DNA from: Proteromonas lacertae
Lineage: Eukaryota > Sar > Bigyra > Opalinata > Proteromonadidae
NCBI GenBank assembly: GCA_002245135.1
Contig: NGBS01000303.1
Coordinates: 62,001-126,000 of the forward strand
Direction: 5' to 3'
DNA length: 64,000 nucleotides
Part shown: positions 58,387 to 64,000 of the stretch, piece by piece
Layout of the letters: every line of letters begins with the position of its first letter
Position numbering within the stretch: position 1 is the first letter of the stretch
Position numbers and translations under genes: made by a program
Notes under the pieces: model-generated
What the model was told of the DNA's origin: nothing
Seen by the model: the letters and a program-made list of their open reading frames with translations, nothing else
Database searches by the model: none

Positions 58387-58903
58387 TTAAATTAATTTTT
58401 GCTCAATCATTACTTCTTTTGTTTTTTGAAGAATTTCTTTCATTTGTGGTCTTTCACACAAATTAATTGCTGAATCTATGTCAATCCACTGTCTCTGCCT
58501 CTCACTCTCTTCATCCCAACTTTCGTATTCTCCTGTGTATTTTGCTAAATACATACTCCATATTTGATTACTATAATGCTCACCTTCTTCAAACTTGAAT
58601 TCTCCAATCAATGTTATTAATTCCACTATGCACTATTCATATGCATGATTATAGAAAATAAAATACACCAGTTTCTTCACCAATCTCTCGTTTTGCTGCT
58701 TCTTCAACTGTTTCATCTATCTCCCATCCACCTTTTGGAAGACCCCAATTGTCTGAATGCCTTCTAGAAGTAATCAGAAGAACTTTATTACCTTTGATTG
58801 GAACCCCACTAAATATATTTTAATATCATTGATACCCTGCACAAAGTCTATATTTATCTTGATATCTTTGTTTTTCTCTTCCTTCTCTCGATTTTATTTT
58901 CAT
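58387..58903 (-). CDS. Nudix hydrolase, diphosphoinositol polyphosphate phosphohydrolase type
   Basis: Three exons (58903-58836, 58808-58669, 58625-58387) give 148 residues. A perfect Nudix box is present: GGWEIDETVEEAAKREIGEETG (G-x5-E-x7-REUxEExGU). The start KSREGREKQRYQDKYRLCAGG and KVLLITSRRHSDNWGLPKGGWE follow the DIPP/Aps1 family, which hydrolyses inositol pyrophosphates and diadenosine polyphosphates. The Nudix box is split by the second intron just before its last residues. The tail lacks any targeting signal, so it is likely cytosolic or nuclear. The start codon lies 31 bases from the divergent gene at 58935. Confidence 0.92.
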
Positions 58904-58934
58904 TCTGTATTTATGTGTATTGAAAATGTATTAA
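58904..58934. promoter_or_regulatory. 31-base divergent promoter
   Basis: Only 31 bases separate the start codons of the Nudix gene (minus) and the mitochondrial-type gene (plus). Transcription start sites must therefore overlap or lie inside the opposing coding region. Confidence 0.6.
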
Positions 58935-60512
58935 ATGTCTTTTTTAGTTTTTCGCTCTTTTTCTCGATATTCAAAGTTAATACCAAAATTATCAAGATAT
59001 TCGAAATGCATTAGTGCTAATAAATTGAATATAACCAATTCTATTCGTTTATCATCAACATCAGCAGGTAATTCAAATCTCGATATTCCAACACTCCCAG
59101 AACCTTTTGATGATGATATGTCTTCATTGTTGAATAAAAATGAAGGGAAAGTTAATCAAAATCAAATGTCGTTGAATAAATCCAATAAATTGTTCCAACT
59201 AAGAGATTGTATAAAAAATAAAGAATATCAAAAGGCAGATGATTTACTAAAAGATGTACTGGAGAATGTAGATCTTCCATCTCTTGGTTATGAGTTGTAT
59301 AATACATATTTACCAAACTCATTCAATTCATATATGCAATCTTTTGTTAAGAATAATTCAATCACTTCCAGTAATTCAGTTCAATATATAGAGAACTTGT
59401 TATATTTATCAGCATCAGATCCAGTATCCTCAATATCAATATATACTAAACTAATAACATTTGATAAAATATCAATTAATAGTAATATGTACAATTACAT
59501 TTGTTCATCATTTACACCATCTTTTCCACCATGTGCAGTAGCTATGTATGTATATGAGACAGCATGCCAATCACATATTCGTATATCGCCTAATACTATA
59601 CATAAATACTTTGTGCAACTCTGTAAAGTGTTGAGTAATAACCAATCATTTTATATTGCATTGAATATTAAGAATATTCTTGAAAAATATAATCATGAAT
59701 TATCAATTAAAACTCAAGAGTTATTATTAGATCAATTTTGTAAAAGAAAATTTCATAGTGCAGCTTTTAAACAATTTGATCAATTGAAATTATTAATCAG
59801 ACCAAATATAAATCAATATGTTCAAATAATCAAAGCAGCAATAAAAGAGAATGATTTTGAAAGGGTTGAATCTTATTATGAAGATGCAACTTTTAATGGA
59901 ATTGTTAAAGGAGAAGATACATTATTAATTCCATTATCATATATTTATTCTGTACAAGGAAGAACCAATGAAATTGTAGATATTATAAATAAGTTGAAAA
60001 ATGAAAAACCAGATAAATTATTACATATTGATTTTTACTTGAATTTATTAAGATCTTATGCTTATAATAAAGATTATGAAAGAGTAAAGAATATTGAAAA
60101 GTTTATATATTCTAATTATAAATTAGATAATCATGTTTTATTAAACTATATTATAATAATGAGTGAATATTTAAATCCAACATATTTTGATGAAGTAATA
60201 ATGAATTTATACAATAATCCAGATTATTGTTACTTAATAGCTAAAGAGAATGTGTTTTATAGAATATTAATATATGCAGCAATGAATGAAGAATGGAAAT
60301 TATTTAACAAATACTTAACAATGATGAATCATTTGAATGTGATATTACATTCAACGTTTTATATAAAGATATTGGATGTTTGTTTAAATGTTGAAAGATA
60401 TGATTTTGTTTTGAAGTATGGGAATATGTTTAGGAGATATATACAACAAGGGAGTGATATGCATTCTCTAGAGTATTTATTTAGACAAGCAAAATATCAT
60501 TTAAACAAGTGA
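58935..60512 (+). CDS. Mitochondrial-type helical-repeat (PPR-like) protein
   Basis: Single-exon 525-residue protein ending in TGA. The N terminus (MSFLVFRSFSRYSKLIPKLSRYSKCISANKL) is Ser/Arg/Lys-rich without acids, a strong mitochondrial presequence type. The rest is degenerate helix-turn-helix repeats of about 35 residues (YNYICSSFTPSFPPCAVAMY, FERVESYYEDATFNGIVKG, YIKILDVCLNVERYDFVLKYG), fitting a PPR or similar organelle RNA-binding protein. Such proteins act on mitochondrial RNA processing or translation. Repeat scores are weak by eye, so a mitoribosome or other alpha-solenoid protein cannot be excluded. Confidence 0.7.
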   Translation: MSFLVFRSFSRYSKLIPKLSRYSKCISANKLNITNSIRLSSTSAGNSNLDIPTLPEPFDDDMSSLLNKNEGKVNQNQMSLNKSNKLFQLRDCIKNKEYQKADDLLKDVLENVDLPSLGYELYNTYLPNSFNSYMQSFVKNNSITSSNSVQYIENLLYLSASDPVSSISIYTKLITFDKISINSNMYNYICSSFTPSFPPCAVAMYVYETACQSHIRISPNTIHKYFVQLCKVLSNNQSFYIALNIKNILEKYNHELSIKTQELLLDQFCKRKFHSAAFKQFDQLKLLIRPNINQYVQIIKAAIKENDFERVESYYEDATFNGIVKGEDTLLIPLSYIYSVQGRTNEIVDIINKLKNEKPDKLLHIDFYLNLLRSYAYNKDYERVKNIEKFIYSNYKLDNHVLLNYIIIMSEYLNPTYFDEVIMNLYNNPDYCYLIAKENVFYRILIYAAMNEEWKLFNKYLTMMNHLNVILHSTFYIKILDVCLNVERYDFVLKYGNMFRRYIQQGSDMHSLEYLFRQAKYHLNK

Positions 60513-60608
60513 CATTGTTAAATTAGAATTTTGTTTTGGGTTTATTCTTCTACAAAATACATAATAAGTTTAAAACAAATGAATTACTTATATTATTATA
60601 TTAATAAT

Positions 60609-61240
60609 TTAATCTAAATCTAATATGTTTGAATCAATTTCTTCCAACAAGTGAGAAATATCTAATTCTTCACATGATGGTGTATATTCTGTTTCACATA
60701 TAGTCTCTTCTACTATTGCATCAGTAAAAGTAGGTAGAGGTTTGTATTTAGTAGGTTTTGGTTGATGTTTCATTGGATGTATTAGATAATCAAACTATGA
60801 TCAAATAAAAAATAAATAATAGGTAAATACATCTTCTTTACCATCAAATCCATCAAATGGAAGATCATCAGCATGTTTTTCTGATATATCAATTTCATTT
60901 GAAAGTGTAGAGGGAGTTTTAGGTGCAAATAATGGTCTACATATGTTGGGTGTTTTTGTATTGGTATGAAATGAGTTTTCACTTGGCATTTTTCTTGATA
61001 GCTGAGAACCTGGAGTGGCATTTGTGATATTACTCAAAGCTCTTCGTGGACTAATGATAGATGACTATAATTATACGTTTTAGCGGTAGATTTTCCATCC
61101 AGAATAGCTTTTTTATCTAGATTAAATAAGATCAACAGTAAAATACTAATATGTAGCTTAGATCTATTCATTTGAGTATTAGCAGGTGTAGATACGTTTT
61201 CTTTATCTTCCGGATCACAGTATATCTGTATATTTGACAT
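60609..61240 (-). CDS. Securin-like APC/C substrate
   Basis: Four exons (61240-61147, 61116-61077, 61050-60831, 60794-60609) give 179 residues. The protein starts MSNIQIYCDPEDKENVSTP, with a KEN box near residue 13, and has a full destruction box RRALSNITN (RxxLxxxxN) around residue 47. The tail is acidic with Asp/Glu/Leu pairs (EELDISHLLEEIDSNILDLD). Securins share this layout: short, disordered, N-terminal KEN and D box, acidic C terminus binding separase. A separase-binding motif cannot be assigned by eye, and other APC/C substrates or inhibitors are possible. Splicing at 61051-61076 creates the TPRRAL junction. Confidence 0.65.
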
Positions 61241-61386
61241 TTAAGGTAATAAAATTTAAAAAAGAACAGTCAGTTTTTATATAAACTTTTCGATCACCAT
61301 AAAAACACTTTTTGTTTTTCTCAGTAGTATTATCCATACAATAATTAAAAATAGTATAGCAATTAAAGACTAATCATTTTATAACA

Positions 61387-63418
61387 ATGAACAAGGATAA
61401 TGAAAAGTATTTAAGTAATAGATTATAATTCCATAGCATCGTCATTGGCTCTCGTCAATCATCAGTAAATATTTGTATATTATTTAAATATAGCTAATTG
61501 AACTTAATTTTCCCTCTCAAACATCTCTAAATAGCGCAGATATATTACCAAGTCCAGAGAGTGTGAATTCTTCAGATAAAACACCTACAGAACAGATTAT
61601 CAGTCATGATAAAACGAAATACTGCATAACTCCCACTGTAAGTAAATTTATAACATCAAAGCTTTCAACACAACCAGAATATCACATCAATAGATCTCAT
61701 TCATTACCCAATTTAAGTTTAGAATTTACTGAAAAGAAGAAAGAAAAAAGACATCAAAGAAGCCCATCTGTGACAAATGCTTACCTTGCTGAATCAGTAG
61801 GTGCTTCATTGAACTTTACATCACAATTCTTCAGGAAAATATACTTAACCTCCTCAGATTATAGAGCAATGAAACCAATTGGCTCGCCGAAGGTAAGGCA
61901 TTCACATATACCCTATACAATATCTGAAATATCTGAATCATTATTATCTAGAGCATGTGATATGATAGATTGTGATGGATATTTGGTATTTATGACTGAT
62001 ACAGATGGAATCTATTTGAGATGTAATAGTGTATGGAGAAAAACTGATTCTACACTGAAACAGCCAAATTTTATACTTAGACAGTATATAATATATTGTT
62101 ATGTTTTATAGAGATGCTTTATCTCATTGGTATCCAAATTACAAGAACAGTATTGACTTAATAATGAATCAGAATCAAACCCTTGATTTTATAGATTTAA
62201 ACGTAAATGACAAATTTATACGAAAATTAAAAGAAACAATGAATTGTCCAATTCATTCATTATTAATGACACCCTTTATTGATCCTCAATTTGCTAATAA
62301 TAGAAATGAGAATATTATAGGATTGATAATATTTATTAATAAGATTAAAAATACAGAATGTTTATTACCAAATACTCCAAGACTCAACAGATTAGAAAGT
62401 TGCAATGTCACTTTACCACGATTTACCATAACGGATCTATTTTTATGTAAATCTTTTGGAATATTTGTGTCATTGTCATTGACTGATAACAGCAACAACA
62501 ACAACAACAACAATAATAATAACACTCCTTTATCTCGTTCTAATTCTATTACTCCTTTTGGTTTAAGGAATAACAATGTTAGAGATAAGATATTAGTAAC
62601 ATTAGCATCAGTAGCAGAATTATTACATACTCCAAGTGATGAATCAACAATGAGTCATCAATTAATAAATACAGCAAATAGTTTGGTACAAAGCTTGAAA
62701 TTGACATTAAATCAAAGTATGATATTAATTTATTATATTATTTTTTATTAGATAATCAAAAGAATTTCACTTCTAATAATTCTAGCAATAATAGTAATGG
62801 AACAACGAGAGAGTTTTTATCTTCACCAGGTAGTACATCCTCTTCATTTGGTGATATTGAACTATACAAAGCCTTCAGTCAATTATGTGAAAAAATTGTA
62901 TTAATAGAACATTCCAAACAATCAGTATTACCACCAATTAGTGAGAATAATGGAAATACAGATCAATTCTTAATAAGCAAATTAACATGTTCAATTATTC
63001 AACCAGAAGATGGGTTGAATTATCCAATGAAATTAGAAACTGTTAGTAGGCATGAAGTATTGAGTGAAAGGAGTAGTAAAATAGAATTTAAATTAGAAGG
63101 TGAAAATTCACCACTTATTTTATTTCATAGTATTATTTGTCCAGTTATTATCAAATTACAATATGGAGAGAAAGATGTAATGATTGGAAGAGTGATTTTG
63201 AATCCCACTACTGAATCTTTACCAATTATTGATATACCAATTAGCACAGCAAAATTTTGTATAATATATATATTTATAATTTATAATTAGCAAGTTCATT
63301 CTTAAGTGGTACTGCCAAAATATGTCAAAAACACAAAGAAAAACAACAATGGTATTTATATAAAGTTATATGTACACTGCGTGGAACATTCGTGAATAGG
63401 TTTATTGAAAATGTTTAA
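61387..63418 (+). CDS. GAF-domain protein
   Basis: Six exons (61387-61406, 61437-61464, 61494-62083, 62112-62716, 62752-63258, 63291-63418) give 625 residues. Exons 1 and 2 are only 20 and 28 bases. A GAF domain is centred on SRACDMIDCDGYLVFMTDT, NCPIHSLLMTPFID, IIGLIIFINKIKN and FTITDLFLCKSFGIFVSLSLTDN, with an Asn run just after. The C-terminal 200 residues are beta-rich (LEGENSPLILFHSIICPVIIKLQYGEKDVMIGRV) without a known domain. GAF domains bind cyclic nucleotides or other small molecules, but no kinase, cyclase or phosphodiesterase catalytic domain follows, so the output is unknown. Confidence 0.75.
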
Positions 63419-63527
63419 ATTACATTTATTTATTCTATTAACTACATATTAATATTATTAAATATCTAGATTTTATATACTATCTGATTTTAATAAGTTA
63501 TGATATTGATTTTGTTGTGTTTTTTTG

Positions 63528-64000
63528 TTAAATTATAACACATACACCACTACTATTTATTTTCATCTTTAATAGGTTTAATTCCATTAAATAGTTGTGT
63601 TTCTCTTCGACATCTCCTTCAAATAGTGTGTATAGGAAAAAAATAACATCATCTTTTAGTTTTATTTTTAGAATCTCATTTTTATGGCATTTCAATACTC
63701 CTATAGAAAATAACAATATATCATCCCATCCATTATCTAGGAAATGAGTCCATAACTCTTTTATTTCATCAAATGTAATTAATCTTGATAATGTATACAG
63801 AGATATCCAATGTCTAACAAATACAAAGTGCACCAAGTCCATCTCATTCGATTCAAAATACTGTAGAAAGCTTCTATCTATTTGGTAAAAAAATCTTTTG
63901 AAATGTATTGCTAGTGTATCTAAATACGGCAAATCTTGTTGAAACAAACCATACATATTGTATTTGTGATTTGTTAATATTTTATGAAATAAAAGCATGG
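63528..64000 (-). CDS. TBC-domain RabGAP, C-terminal part (cut by window edge)
   Basis: An open frame entering from the right edge and ending at 63528. It carries the C-terminal half of a TBC domain: MYGLFQQDLPYLDTLAIHFKRFFYQ, MDLVHFVFVRHWISLYTLSRLITFDEIKELWTHFLDNGWDDILLF. This matches the W-x4-F and W-D-x-x segment of Rab GTPase-activating proteins. The catalytic Arg and Gln fingers would lie upstream, outside the window. TBC proteins accelerate GTP hydrolysis on Rab GTPases in membrane traffic. The last residues are plain helix and there is no extra C-terminal domain. Confidence 0.8.
   Translation of the reverse strand, partial: MLLFHKILTNHKYNMYGLFQQDLPYLDTLAIHFKRFFYQIDRSFLQYFESNEMDLVHFVFVRHWISLYTLSRLITFDEIKELWTHFLDNGWDDILLFSIGVLKCHKNEILKIKLKDDVIFFLYTLFEGDVEEKHNYLMELNLLKMKINSSGVCVII

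Noticed and set aside
1-64000. Programmed frameshifting as a general mechanism to explain both frame changes
   Set aside because: Neither site has a convincing slippery heptamer and both lie near A-runs, so sequence error or allele damage is simpler.

Overview
This window is nuclear DNA from an AT-rich microbial eukaryote. The evidence is consistent: almost every gene is split by very short GT-AG introns (about 24-60 nt, typically opening GTAT and closing ATAG), proteins carry long Asn/Gln runs encoded by AAT/CAA repeats, and the gene content is purely eukaryotic (3R-MYB, LUC7, MCM8, eIF4G, SPT20, prefoldin 6, METTL13, endosulfine). TAA, TAG and TGA all act as stops, so the code looks standard. 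A lipoyl(octanoyl) transferase with a presequence-like N terminus argues for a mitochondrion. I cannot name the species; an amoeboid protist or early-diverging opisthokont would fit composition and domain content, but that is inference.

Layout. 0-8 kb: two 3R-MYB factors flank a BAR-PH protein, then a LUC7 U1-snRNP protein. 8-20 kb: a PARP-like/membrane ORF broken by a one-base frame change, a large C2HC/TPR/WD40/LysM protein (also with one frame change), prefoldin 6, a coiled-coil protein and a BTB/He_PIG/SPRY-like protein. 20-29.5 kb: METTL13-type methyltransferase, an AT-hook Cys/Gln-rich protein, a cyclophilin-coiled-coil protein whose 3' end overlaps an acidic nuclear-type gene, an AIR9-like protein and a tandem endosulfine. 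29.5-37 kb: two STK32/YANK-like kinases around LipB, then MCM8. 37-46 kb: PELP1/RIX1-like protein, universal stress protein, small unknown, DEDDh exonuclease, eIF4G. 46-64 kb: a tiny mitochondrial-type protein, a membrane pseudokinase, a second Cys/Gln-rich protein, a coiled-coil protein, SPT20, a secreted EGF protein, a Nudix hydrolase divergent from a mitochondrial helical-repeat protein, a securin-like APC/C substrate, a GAF protein and the 3' part of a TBC RabGAP.

The most interesting signal is splicing. Four genes can only be joined in frame by introns that start with ATATCTTTTTT or ATATCCTTTTTT, and a fifth (9.9-14.7 kb) is best joined that way. This is the U12-type (minor spliceosome) 5' splice-site consensus, and the introns also have a TTTCTTAAT-like branch region 10-16 nt before the 3' end. 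They lie in eIF4G (42515-42565), the universal stress protein (39489-39537), both STK32-like kinases at the same codon position (30579-30640 and 33611-33673) and probably the WD40/LysM gene (14104-14156). Their inferred 3' ends differ (AG, AC, AA). Five in 64 kb would be a high density and implies an active minor spliceosome.

Exon coordinates were worked out by hand from frame continuity and splice motifs; no transcript evidence or database search was available. Gene names rest on recognised motifs and should be read with the stated confidence.
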